A stretch of DNA of 64,000 nt from Fen-1308 sp035319125 (GTDB taxonomy: Bacteria > Nitrospirota > Thermodesulfovibrionia > Thermodesulfovibrionales > Dissulfurispiraceae): assembly GCA_035319125.1 (NCBI GenBank), contig DATHDG010000013.1, positions 1 through 64,000 of the forward strand, in the 5' to 3' direction. The notes beneath the pieces are model-generated. The model had not been told where the DNA came from and searched no databases. It saw only the letters and a list, made by a program, of their open reading frames with translations. Positions 43,174-52,700 of the stretch are shown here, piece by piece. Positions within the stretch are counted from its first letter, which is position 1. Every line of letters starts with the position of its first letter. Made by a program: the position numbers and the translations under genes.

Positions 43174-43398
43174 ATGACGATCAAGGTCATGTATCGTGAT
43201 GGAGTTTATGATATGATTTCTGCCTTTACTTTGGATCAGTTGATTCGCGACGATAAAGTCAAGAAGTTTTACCGCTATTCCGAAGAGAAATGGATTGATG
43301 TGGAAATGGGACCCTTGAGAAACCAGATCCAAGATATACCCACATACAACGGCGCTGAGAGGCGCTTATCCGAGATAATAGCCCGTCAGCTGGTCTAA
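43174..43398 (+). CDS. GSU3473-family small protein, 74 aa
   Basis: A conserved small protein: MTIKVMYRDGVYDMISAFTL, LDQLIRDDKVKKFYR and KWIDVEMGPLR match the GSU3473 family of Geobacter and relatives (from memory). Probably cytoplasmic; function unknown. It has its own promoter and strong ribosome-binding site. Confidence 0.72.
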   Translation: MTIKVMYRDGVYDMISAFTLDQLIRDDKVKKFYRYSEEKWIDVEMGPLRNQIQDIPTYNGAERRLSEIIARQLV

Positions 43399-43424
43399 TC
43401 TGAAAACACGGTCTTCAATCATAC

Positions 43425-43982
43425 GTGGACATAATATTTAGTATCTGCCTCGGAATAGGGCTTAGCGCTGCATGCGGTTTCAGGGTATTTGTTCCGCTTC
43501 TTGTTGCAAGTATCGCATCTATTTCAGGCTATCTGAATCTTTCTTCCGGGTTTCAATGGATCGGAACTTCAACTGCACTGATAGCATTTGCAACCGCTAC
43601 CATACTTGAAATCATAGCCTACTATGTGCCTTGGGTAGATAATATTATGGATACAATTGCGGCACCTGCTGCAGCTGTTGCCGGCACTGTTGTTGCGGCA
43701 TCAAGTTTTGTCGATATGAGCCCGTTTATGAAGTGGACGCTTGCAATCATAGCCGGCGGAGGGACTGCCTCTATCTTGCATGGCAGCACTGCACTGTTGC
43801 GGGCTGCATCAAGTGCCGGTACGCTTGGCCTGGGCAATCATGCTGTTGCCACAACAGAACTGCTGATGGCAACAGGGTTGAGTGTACTGGCGATAGCGCT
43901 GCCGCTTGCAGGAGTTGTGGTTGTTATAGCAATACTCTTCATTATTGCAAGAAAAGGCGTTAAGAAATTGTGCAAGGCATGA
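43425..43982 (+). CDS. DUF4126 membrane protein
   Basis: A 185-aa protein with four or five hydrophobic helices. IGLSAACGFRVFVPLLVASIA at the N-terminus and YYVPWVDNIMDTIAAPAAAVAGT are characteristic of DUF4126. A basic C-terminus (ARKGVKKLCKA) should face the cytoplasm. Start is GTG 43425 without a clear Shine-Dalgarno. Function unknown. Confidence 0.8.
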   Translation: MDIIFSICLGIGLSAACGFRVFVPLLVASIASISGYLNLSSGFQWIGTSTALIAFATATILEIIAYYVPWVDNIMDTIAAPAAAVAGTVVAASSFVDMSPFMKWTLAIIAGGGTASILHGSTALLRAASSAGTLGLGNHAVATTELLMATGLSVLAIALPLAGVVVVIAILFIIARKGVKKLCKA

Positions 43983-44012
43983 TTTCCATCCCGGCACCTC
44001 ATTACATAAATC

Positions 44013-44021
44013 TGCTATAAT
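44013..44021 (+). promoter_or_regulatory. Extended -10 promoter (TGCTATAAT) of the exporter operon
   Basis: TGn-TATAAT 42 bp before ATG 44064; AAAGAGG serves as Shine-Dalgarno in the leader. Confidence 0.6.
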
Positions 44022-44063
44022 TACCCGTTGTTCCGCTACCTCCGATTTTGAAAGAGGCTTATA

Positions 44064-45284
44064 ATGACCAATGAAGACCTTTCCAAGTTGAGGATAGACA
44101 AGACAGCTGCAATCAAAGGTCCAATAAAAAGCAGGAAACGAACGGTATTCGGAATTGCAATAGTTGCTGCTGTCATTGTTATTGGGGCCCTTATCTTCAG
44201 CGGGTTTATCAGCCCTGCTGTGAAGATTCAGGAGGCAACTGTTTCGTTGATATATCCTTCGCAGACTTTCACGCTGCTGAATGCCAGCGGATATGTCGTG
44301 GCGCAGCGCAAAGCAGCACTCGCCTCTAAGGTAACGGGTCGCATTGTCCAGCTTAATGTCGAAGAGGGCAGCAGAATCAAAAAAGACGATATCATTGCAC
44401 GGCTTGAAAGCAATGATGTGACGGCGGCCAGGGACCAGGCTTCTGCAAATGTCAGGGTGTCACAGGCCAATCTTAAAAGCACACAGGCAAACCTGCATGA
44501 CACGGCGCTCTCGTTTAACAGGAATAAAGAGCTTATCAGAAAAGGGTATATTGCTCAATCTGATTATGATACTTCCGAGGCCAGATATAAAAGCGCCGAA
44601 GCTGCCGTGCAGGCAGCCGAGCAAGCGGCTAAAGCTGCGGCAGCGGCTTTGAATGCCGCAAACGTTGCGATTGATTATACGATACTGCGATCCCCTTTCG
44701 ATGCGGTTGTACTCACCAAGAACGCCGATATCGGAGATATTGTGACACCTATCGGCGCTACGGCAAATGTGCAATCAGCGGTAGTGACAATTGCCGACAT
44801 GAACTCTCTGCTGGTCGAAGCAGACGTTTCTGAGTCAAACATCGGTAGCGTTAAATTGGCCCAGCCATGTGAGATACAGCTGGACGCACTGCCGGGCGTT
44901 CGTTTTAAGGGGCAGGTTCACATGATTGTACCTACGGCTGACAGGACCAAGGCTACTGTTATGGTAAAAGTCATATTTCTTGAAAAAGACAGCCGTATAT
45001 TGCCGGAGATGAGCGCAAAGGTCGCTTTCCTTTCTCGCGAGGTCGCGGCAGACGAGACGAAGCCGTTCACTGCCGTGAATCAATCTGCATTGATCTCAAG
45101 GGATGGGAAAAAGCTTATATTTTTGGTCGAAGGTGCAAAGGCAAAGGTAGTCGTTGTAAGCACAGGCAAGCAGATGGGCGATATGATTGAGATTCTCAGC
45201 GGCGCAAAGGCCGGAGATAAGATAGTGCTGAAGCCGTCCGGAAACTTGCACGATGGTTCTAATATAAAAGCTGAAGATAAATGA
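44064..45284 (+). CDS. Periplasmic adaptor (membrane fusion) subunit, MacA/HlyD-like
   Basis: A 406-aa adaptor: one N-terminal transmembrane helix (about 27-50), lipoyl-like half-motifs, a long alpha-helical hairpin (about 115-195, Ala/Lys/Gln-rich) and C-terminal beta-barrel and membrane-proximal domains (VVTIADMNSLLVEADVSESNIG). It links the inner-membrane exporter to an outer-membrane channel not found in this window. The stop overlaps the ATPase start. Confidence 0.88.
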   Translation: MTNEDLSKLRIDKTAAIKGPIKSRKRTVFGIAIVAAVIVIGALIFSGFISPAVKIQEATVSLIYPSQTFTLLNASGYVVAQRKAALASKVTGRIVQLNVEEGSRIKKDDIIARLESNDVTAARDQASANVRVSQANLKSTQANLHDTALSFNRNKELIRKGYIAQSDYDTSEARYKSAEAAVQAAEQAAKAAAAALNAANVAIDYTILRSPFDAVVLTKNADIGDIVTPIGATANVQSAVVTIADMNSLLVEADVSESNIGSVKLAQPCEIQLDALPGVRFKGQVHMIVPTADRTKATVMVKVIFLEKDSRILPEMSAKVAFLSREVAADETKPFTAVNQSALISRDGKKLIFLVEGAKAKVVVVSTGKQMGDMIEILSGAKAGDKIVLKPSGNLHDGSNIKAEDK

Positions 45285-45991
45285 TGCAAGGTAGTGCAAT
45301 GGCTCAAACTCGCTCAATAGTTGAGATAAGAAATGTCGGCAAGTCCTACCGGCGTGGCAGCCAGGTGGTTCCGGTTCTCGAGAATATAACCTTCGATATT
45401 GCTGAAGGTGAATTCCTTGCACTAATGGGACCATCAGGCTCGGGGAAGAGCACTCTCCTTAATCTTCTGGCAGGCATCGACAGCGTCGACAGCGGATCGA
45501 TTGTAATAGGCGGTCTGGATATTACAACTCTATCTGAGACCGACCTTGCCGCCTGGCGTGCCGTCAACGTGGGGTTTATATTTCAATTTTATAATCTCAT
45601 CCCGGTTTTGACCGCATTCGGCAATGTCGAGTTACCCTTGCTGCTTACTAAACTTACTAAAGATGAACGACACGAGCATGTTGAAATTGCACTTCGTGCA
45701 GTCGGCCTGTCTGATCGTATGGATCATTACCCTAATCAGCTGTCCGGCGGGCAGCAACAGAGAGTTGCAATTGCCCGTGCCATTGTTACGGATCCGGTCA
45801 TTCTTGTCGCAGATGAGCCGACTGGTGATCTGGACAGAATTTCAGCGGCAGAAATTCTTGATCTCATGGGCAAGCTTAACAAGGATCTCGGTAAGACGAT
45901 CATTATGGTGACGCACGATGCCAGAGCCGCTGAAAAAGCACATCTGATAAGACAGCTCGACAAAGGCATCTTTAGCGATGTTCCTTCTTAA
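45281..45991 (+). CDS. ABC transporter ATPase, MacB/LolD family
   Basis: A 236-aa ATPase with Walker A GPSGSGKST, signature LSGGQQQRVAIARA, Walker B ILVADEPTGDLD and the switch His in MVTHDAR. It belongs to the MacB/LolD/FtsE group that powers mechanotransmission rather than direct transport. ATG 45299 with AAGGT in front is an alternative start. It overlaps the first permease gene by 14 bp. Confidence 0.93.
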   Translation: MMQGSAMAQTRSIVEIRNVGKSYRRGSQVVPVLENITFDIAEGEFLALMGPSGSGKSTLLNLLAGIDSVDSGSIVIGGLDITTLSETDLAAWRAVNVGFIFQFYNLIPVLTAFGNVELPLLLTKLTKDERHEHVEIALRAVGLSDRMDHYPNQLSGGQQQRVAIARAIVTDPVILVADEPTGDLDRISAAEILDLMGKLNKDLGKTIIMVTHDARAAEKAHLIRQLDKGIFSDVPS

Positions 45992-47135
45992 GCTTATACT
46001 GAAGAATGCCTTTCGGCATAAGCTGAGGACCTGGCTTACTGTTCTGGGTATCACAATTGCAATCCTGGCCTTTGGCCTGCTGCGCACGGTGATAAGCGCA
46101 TGGTATGCCGGGGTGGAGGCATCTTCTGCAAGCCGCCTGGTCGCAAGAAATGCCATCTCAATTATATTCACCCTTCCACTTTCATACGAAGAACGCATTC
46201 GTCAAACAGATGGCGTGCGGATAGTATCCGGCGGTAACTGGTTTGGCGGAATATATATTGATGAGAAGAATTTTTTTGCCAATTTTGCAATCGAACCGAA
46301 GACTTTTTTCGATCTTTATCCAGAGATAATTTTGCCGTCTGAGCAGAAGGCGGCATTTATAAGAGACAGAAAAGGGTTTGTCGCTGGACGTAAACTTGTA
46401 GAAAAATATGGATGGAAGCTGGGGGATGCGGTTACTCTCAGAGGCACGATATTCCCCGGCCAGTGGGACTTTGTTCTAAGGGGCGTATACAGAGGACGGG
46501 ACAAGAACGTCGATGAAACGACGTTTTATTTCCAGTGGGATTACCTGAATGAAAAGATGAAGAAGACATATCCTCAAAGAGCTGATCAGATCGGATTTTT
46601 CATGATTGGAGTCAGCAGGCCTGATATAGCATCAGACGTGGCTGCCAGAATAGATAATGAATTCCGGAATTCGATTGCCGAGACTCTGACAGAAACCGAG
46701 AAGGCTTTTCAGATGAGCTGGATAGCCATGAGCCAGGCTATAGTCACCGCCATACAGCTTGTTTCATTTGTTGTAATCATTATCATTATGGCGGTAATGG
46801 CCAATACGATGGCAATGACCGCTCGCGAACGGATTGGAGAGTATGCGATATTCAAAACTCTTGGATTTGGTGCAGCGTACATAGCAGCGCTGATTTTTGG
46901 AGAATCACTGACTATCAGCATGATCGGATGCGCCTTTGGTATCGCCTTTACATTTCCGGCGGCTAAGGCGTTCGGAGACGCCCTGAGCACCTTTTTCCCT
47001 ATTTTTAACGTTGAACCTAAAACTATATATTTGGATATAGCAGCTGCGCTTGTTATTGGGACTGTTGCCGGCATTTTCCCGACTTGGCGCTCAATAAGGA
47101 TAAAGATAGCCGATGGTCTGAGGAGGATAGGCTGA
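45978..47135 (+). CDS. ABC transporter permease 1, FtsX/MacB type
   Basis: A 385-aa inner-membrane subunit: N-terminal helix (about 15-40), large periplasmic MacB-like core domain (about 45-255) and three C-terminal helices (FtsX domain, about 265-380) with the cytoplasmic TARERIGEYAIFKTLGF coupling helix. Four-helix topology as in MacB, LolC and LolE. Its TGA overlaps the ATG of permease 2 (TGATG). Confidence 0.9.
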   Translation: MFLLKLILKNAFRHKLRTWLTVLGITIAILAFGLLRTVISAWYAGVEASSASRLVARNAISIIFTLPLSYEERIRQTDGVRIVSGGNWFGGIYIDEKNFFANFAIEPKTFFDLYPEIILPSEQKAAFIRDRKGFVAGRKLVEKYGWKLGDAVTLRGTIFPGQWDFVLRGVYRGRDKNVDETTFYFQWDYLNEKMKKTYPQRADQIGFFMIGVSRPDIASDVAARIDNEFRNSIAETLTETEKAFQMSWIAMSQAIVTAIQLVSFVVIIIIMAVMANTMAMTARERIGEYAIFKTLGFGAAYIAALIFGESLTISMIGCAFGIAFTFPAAKAFGDALSTFFPIFNVEPKTIYLDIAAALVIGTVAGIFPTWRSIRIKIADGLRRIG

Positions 47136-48313
47136 TGAGTCTGTTGCCTAATATCCCCTTCTCATACAACATAAAGAATCTATGGACAAGAAGGCTTACC
47201 ACTGGCCTCACGGTCGGCGGCATGGCGCTTGTGGTATTTGTGTTCTCTGCAGTCCTTATGCTGGCTGAGGGACTAAAGAAGACTCTTGTAGCAACAGGAT
47301 CACCGGAAAACGTCGTTGTTATACGCAAGGGCTCTGACTCTGAGATTCAAAGCGGAGTTGAGCGGCTGCAAGCCTCGACCATAGAAACACAGCATGAGAT
47401 TGCGATTGGTGCGAACGGCATGCCGCTTGTCGCAAAAGAGCTTGTTGTTGTAATAGTGCTGCCCAAGAGGGGAACAGACAAAGGATCCAATGTGGTAATC
47501 AGAGGGATATCAGCGGAATCGATTCTTTTGCGGCCGCAGATAAGGCTTATTGAAGGGCGCTTCCCCAGGCCGGGATCATCGGAAATCATGGCCGGAATCA
47601 ATATAGCGAAAAGATTCACGGGCGGAGGGTTGGGAGAGACTCTGCGCTTTGGCATGAGGACCTGGAACGTTGTAGGCATTTTCGACGCAGGCAGCACGGG
47701 TTTTAGCTCGGAGATATGGGGTGACGTTGATCAATTAATGCCCGCATTCCGCAGACAGGCATATTGTTCTGTGATATTCAGACTCCGTAATCCGTCTGAA
47801 TTTGAAGTAGTGAAGACGCGCATTGAAAATGACCCGCGTCTGTCACTAGAGGCTATGAGAGAAACGCACTACTATGAGAAGCAGTCTGAAATGATGGCGA
47901 AGTTCCTAAGGATTTTGGGTATCTCATTGACCTCCATATTTTCACTCGGAGCAATAATCGGGGCAATGATAACAATGTATGCAGCTGTTGCAAGCAGAGT
48001 GGGTGAAATCGGGACCTTAAGAGCCTTGGGCTTTCGGAGACGGAGCATATTATGCGCTTTCCTGTTGGAATCGCTTCTGCTGGGATTCTTCGGCGGCATT
48101 ATAGGATTGTTCTTTTCATCTTTCTTGCAGCTTTTCACTATTTCGACAATGAATTTTCAGACATTTTCCGAGCTTGCATTTTCTTTCGATCTGACTTTCC
48201 AGATAGCTTATCAGGCCATGGGGTTTGCACTGATAATGGGATTTGCCGGCGGATTGCTGCCGGCAGTAAGAGCATCCAGATTGCCGATAGTTGATGCCCT
48301 CCGTGCAGCTTGA
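47135..48313 (+). CDS. ABC transporter permease 2, FtsX/MacB type
   Basis: A 393-aa second permease of the same layout: helix at about 25-48, periplasmic core, and FtsX helices at the C-terminus with AVASRVGEIGTLRALGFRRRS. With permease 1 it would form a LolCE-like heterodimer. The exact start is set by AGGAGG 8 nt before ATG 47135; in-frame codons upstream from 47084 lie inside permease 1. Substrate unknown; lipoprotein, lipid or peptide export are all possible. Confidence 0.9.
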   Translation: MSLLPNIPFSYNIKNLWTRRLTTGLTVGGMALVVFVFSAVLMLAEGLKKTLVATGSPENVVVIRKGSDSEIQSGVERLQASTIETQHEIAIGANGMPLVAKELVVVIVLPKRGTDKGSNVVIRGISAESILLRPQIRLIEGRFPRPGSSEIMAGINIAKRFTGGGLGETLRFGMRTWNVVGIFDAGSTGFSSEIWGDVDQLMPAFRRQAYCSVIFRLRNPSEFEVVKTRIENDPRLSLEAMRETHYYEKQSEMMAKFLRILGISLTSIFSLGAIIGAMITMYAAVASRVGEIGTLRALGFRRRSILCAFLLESLLLGFFGGIIGLFFSSFLQLFTISTMNFQTFSELAFSFDLTFQIAYQAMGFALIMGFAGGLLPAVRASRLPIVDALRAA

Positions 48314-48412
48314 GTCAGGATAAGGATTTTCGCTGGGAGATTCTCAAGGGTTGCACGAGTGACCATAATTGTATATAAAGTAAATTATACATAATTTCAG
48401 ATCGGAGGTCTG

Positions 48413-48928
48413 ATGGAAAGAAAAGGCATTGTAACTATACACGGCAACTCTCTTACGCTTATTGGCCCGGACCTGAAAGTCGGCGACAAGGCTCCGGACT
48501 TCAAAGTACTGGATAGCGATCTCAAAGAATATAGTCTTAAAGATTTTGAAGGCAAGATCAAGATAATCAGCGTTACCCCCTCGCTGGATACTCCTGTATG
48601 CGATCTGCAGGCCCGAAGGTTTAATCAAGAGGCTGCCGGTTTCTCTGGTGACGTGGCTGTACTGAATATCAGCATGGATCTTCCCTTTGCCATAGCGCGC
48701 TTCTGCAATGCTGCGGGAATTGACAAGGTCAAAACATTGTCTGACCACCGAGATGCCTCTTTCGGCTTGGCCTATGGAGTCTTGATCAAGGAATTGCGCT
48801 TACTGGCGCGCTCTATTTTTATAATTGGAAAGGACGGATCCTTAGCCTTCAGAGAGATTGTGCATGAGGTTACGAACCATCCCGATTATGACAGCGCCAT
48901 CAAGCAAGTTAAGAAGATGACCGCATAA
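48413..48928 (+). CDS. tpx: Thiol peroxidase (Tpx)
   Basis: A 171-aa atypical 2-Cys peroxiredoxin that reduces peroxides, re-reduced by thioredoxin. It has the peroxidatic C63 in TPSLDTPVCDLQAR, the resolving C98 in AIARFCNA, and SDHRDASFGLAYGVLIKE. CGGAGG precedes the ATG. It lies 119 bp upstream of sod, a sensible oxygen-defence pair in an organism with oxygen-labile nitrogenase. Confidence 0.95.
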   Translation: MERKGIVTIHGNSLTLIGPDLKVGDKAPDFKVLDSDLKEYSLKDFEGKIKIISVTPSLDTPVCDLQARRFNQEAAGFSGDVAVLNISMDLPFAIARFCNAAGIDKVKTLSDHRDASFGLAYGVLIKELRLLARSIFIIGKDGSLAFREIVHEVTNHPDYDSAIKQVKKMTA

Positions 48929-49047
48929 AGGCGGTAGTTTTCATGGCGTGTTGCCGTGTATTCAATGAAGCTGTACCGGAGATTTGCCGGAGAAATATAG
49001 ACCTGCAGATTTCCTGATTCAATAATAAAATTAAGGGAGGCTACAAG

Positions 49048-49626
49048 ATGCCGTATAACGCAAAAGACTACGCAGGTTTATTGGGAATGGATGGATTCAG
49101 CGAAACCTTGTTAAAAAATCATTTTACTCTTTATCAGGGATATGTAACAAACACTAACAAAGTACTGGACACTCTAGATGCGATGCTTAAGGACGGCAAA
49201 TCGGGCAACCCGGAATTTGCAGAGCTGAAAAGGCGGCTGGGCTGGGAATTCAATGGTATGAGGCTGCATGAATATTATTTCGAAAATCTCGGAGGTAAGA
49301 GCGCTCTTGATAAAGGCGGCAAACTTGCTAAAAAGCTCGTGGCGTCCTTCGGCAACTTGGATGCATGGGAAAAAGACTTCAAGGCAGTTGGAGCAATGCG
49401 TGGAATTGGCTGGGCTGTGCTATATCAGGACACGGCTGCCGACAGGCTTATCAATTTCTGGATCAACGAGCATGATACAGCCCATCCTGCCGGGTGCACC
49501 CCCTTGCTCATAATGGATGTTTTCGAACATGCATTCATGATTGATTACGGGCTCAAGAGGGCAGACTATATTGAAGCTTTTTTCAAGAATATTAATTGGG
49601 CTGCTATTGAGGGACGGCTTAAATAG
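49048..49626 (+). CDS. Superoxide dismutase, Fe/Mn type
   Basis: A 192-aa SOD. Metal ligands H25 (KNHFTLYQGYV), H74 (RLHEYYFEN), D157 and H161 (IMDVFEHAF) are all present. Fe versus Mn cannot be decided, and the sequence departs from the common SodB pattern (no WEHAYY; VFEHAFMIDY instead). No signal peptide, so cytoplasmic. GGGAGG ribosome-binding site. Confidence 0.93.
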   Translation: MPYNAKDYAGLLGMDGFSETLLKNHFTLYQGYVTNTNKVLDTLDAMLKDGKSGNPEFAELKRRLGWEFNGMRLHEYYFENLGGKSALDKGGKLAKKLVASFGNLDAWEKDFKAVGAMRGIGWAVLYQDTAADRLINFWINEHDTAHPAGCTPLLIMDVFEHAFMIDYGLKRADYIEAFFKNINWAAIEGRLK

Positions 49627-49678
49627 CTGCCTCATTGGAAAACAGTTGATTTTTTGATCGGATTGAATTTCAGCATTG

Positions 49679-49723
49679 ACTGAGACGGCTGCGCAATCTA
49701 TGTGACTGCGCAGCCGTCTCAGT
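49679..49723. terminator. Perfect 17-bp inverted repeat between convergent genes
   Basis: Arms 49679-49695 and 49707-49723 (ACTGAGACGGCTGCGCA and complement) are perfectly paired around an 11-nt loop, followed by CTTTCTG. It lies between convergent sod and the chemotaxis hybrid gene. The weak T-run means it may act mainly as a transcript-end stabiliser or bidirectional terminator. Confidence 0.75.
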
Positions 49724-49764
49724 CTTTCTGTAAGATTACCGGCTGCTGATATTCAACCGCTTAA

Positions 49765-52700
49765 TCATTTCGTCATTATCTCGCTAATCTTGCTGAGCAG
49801 GTCCACCGGTGACACCGGCTTCATTATCAACGTGACGCCCGAGCTGCCGGTAAGTTCATTGTCCAATCTGTCCGGTGTGTATCCGCTGACAAATACGATT
49901 TTTATATCCGGTCTTATTTTTCTGATCTCAGCGAAGGCTTCCTTCCCGCTTTTCTTGGGCATAATAACATCCATAAGGACCAGATCGATTTTGTCCTGAT
50001 TTGCAGTAAATAATTGAACAGCTTCTTCGCCATCGGCGGCATTCAAAATTTCATATCCGTTTTTGGAAAGGACGGCTTCGAAAAGCTTGCGCAGCCTGTC
50101 ATCGTCCTCCGATACAAGTATAGTACCGCTCCCTCTGGTTGGCTTGATCCGAACTGGCTGTGCCTGCCGCTGCTCCCTGCCGGCTTCAAAAATAGGCAGA
50201 AAGATTTTGAAGGTCGTACCGAGACCGGGTGCGCTCTGAACATCGATATGGCCTCCGTGCTGTTTCACAATGCCGTAGACCATTGCAAGTCCGAGCCCTG
50301 TGCCTTTTCCGGGCTCTTTTGTGGTAAAGAACGGATCAAATATTTTTTGCAAATTGTCCTGACTTATGCCTTCTCCACTGTCTGAAACTGATATAAGAGC
50401 ATAATCACCTGGGGCAATCGGAGAGAATGCTGTTGTTGAAGTCTCCGTAAGCGATATCTTTTCCGTCTGGATCGATAGAGTTCCACCGTTTGGCATGGCA
50501 TCTCTGGCATTAGTGGCGAGGTTCATCAGTACCTGCTCTATGCGGATAGGGTCGGCTACGCAATATACTGATTCACGCGTTAGATTTGTGCTGACCTTGA
50601 TCTCTTCTCCAATTATCCTGCCTAGAAGTTTATCGAGTTTGGCGACAAGATCATTAATATTCAGGACCTTGGCATGCATCGTTTCCTGCCTGCTGAAGGC
50701 AAGAAGGCTGCGTGTAAGCTCAGCTGCCCGATTCGCGGAATCGAGGATTTCTTCAATATCTGGTCTGCTGGGGTCATCAGGGGCGATCTTTGATTGGGCC
50801 AGATATCCGTGTCCGGTTATGGCAGTCAGTATATTATTGAAATCATGTGCTACACCGCCGGCAAGCTGCCCTACAGCCTCCATCTTCTGGGCTTGGACAA
50901 GCTGGTTTTCCAGAGCAACACGCTCTGTTATATCTATAAACGTAACCACCGAGCCGGTTGGTTCGCCGTCCCTTAATATTGGATGCGCCCAGTACTCAGC
51001 GAAGAAGTTCGATCCGTCCGCCCGCCAAAGCATCTCTTTTTCTCTGTGAAGCATCTGGCCCCTGCAAAGCGCAATGTGTGCCGGACATTCCTCTAAGGAA
51101 TAAGACTTGCCGTTAACTTTGGAATGATGCACAAGACTGTGCATGCTCTTTCCAAGCAGGTCGCTTTCGTTTTCGTACCCGAGCATTTTAAGTCCGGACG
51201 GATTGCAGAATGTGCAGCTTCCCTGACGGTCCAGACCGTATATGCCCTCAGCAGCAGAGTTCAGGATCAGACTGATCTTCTCTGCGCTATCGCGCAACTT
51301 TTCCTCGGCCTTCTTGCGTTCGGTTATTACGTCGAAAACAGCGACAAAATGCCCTTCTTGTGGTCTGAAGGCCGATATTGAGAACCACATTTGCAAGGCC
51401 TTGACATAGGTTTCAAAACGCTCCGATTTCCCTGTGGAAGCGACACGGCCGTAAATTTCGAAAAGTTGTGGATCGGCTTCCCTCATGCCTGGGATGACTT
51501 CAGATACCTTCTTCCCTACCACATCTTTTAAGCCTGTCAATGATGCAAACGCACTGTTTACAGCGAGATAAACGAAATCCACCGGCCTGTCGTTTTCGAA
51601 AATCATTCTGCAGTAGGCGAGGCCGTTCAGCATGTTGTCGAAAAGGGAACGATACAATTCATCACTATCACGCAATAATTTGGTCGCCTGGAATTTTGCT
51701 ATGGCGATGGCCAGATAGCCAGCAAGTCTCTCCCATAGCGCAATATCTGTAGCAGTAAAGACGTTCTTCCTGTGATCGTTCAGTTGAAGAAGCCCGAGCC
51801 GGTCTTCGCCCGCCTTAAGAGCAATCAAAGCGACCGATTCATACCCAAATCCATAGCACCGGTTTCTGGTGCTGGCCTTCCGATCGGCTTCCGTTGTGGT
51901 TGCCAGTAGCTCGCTTGTGCTGTTGGTCCAGAAACTGCCGTTTTCAGTGAAAAATGGCTTGGAAGGATCGAAGCGGCCCCTGATTATATTTCCACACATG
52001 CAGTCCAGCGCCGGATTGCCGGTCATGTCTCTCAGGATTTCACCTTTATTATCTCTGGCGCAAAGGGAGTTTTCAAGTTTTACAAAACCTGCTGGGAATC
52101 CGCTGGTCTCGAAATAGGGGTAGTCGTTGCCTTCCTGCAAGCGCATGCCTACAGCCTCGCACCCTGTCAGATCCCTGAAGAATGTTACGGCAGATTTAAT
52201 CAAACTTTCCCTGTCGCGGCTTTGATTGATCAGATGGAGAAATCCTGCTGACAATTCGCGCTCAAGCCCGGCCAGCGTGCGCTCGGTCACGTCCTCGGAG
52301 AATATGACTATCCCGCCCACTGCTCCCGTTGTATCGAGCCATGGGCGTACCTCCCAACGAATCCACTGCACTGAGCCGTCGGCTCGTTCGAACCGATCAG
52401 CTTCAGCCCGCAGCACTTCACCTGCCATGCCGCGTTTATGGATATCCTTCCACTCATCTCCGATTTCCGGGAATATCTCATAATGTGAAACACCGGCAAG
52501 GCTGCGGTCACTCAGTTTGTAGTCCCGGAGCCAGCGCCTGCTGGCATAAAGATAGTGCATATCGCGGTCGAACATTGCCAGCGCCGCCGGGGCGTGCTCG
52601 ATGAACAGCCGTAAATACTGCTCGCGCTGACGCAAAGCCTGATCGGCTTGCTTCAGCTGGGTAATGTCGCTGTATGTGATTACAGCGCCCTCAATATTGT

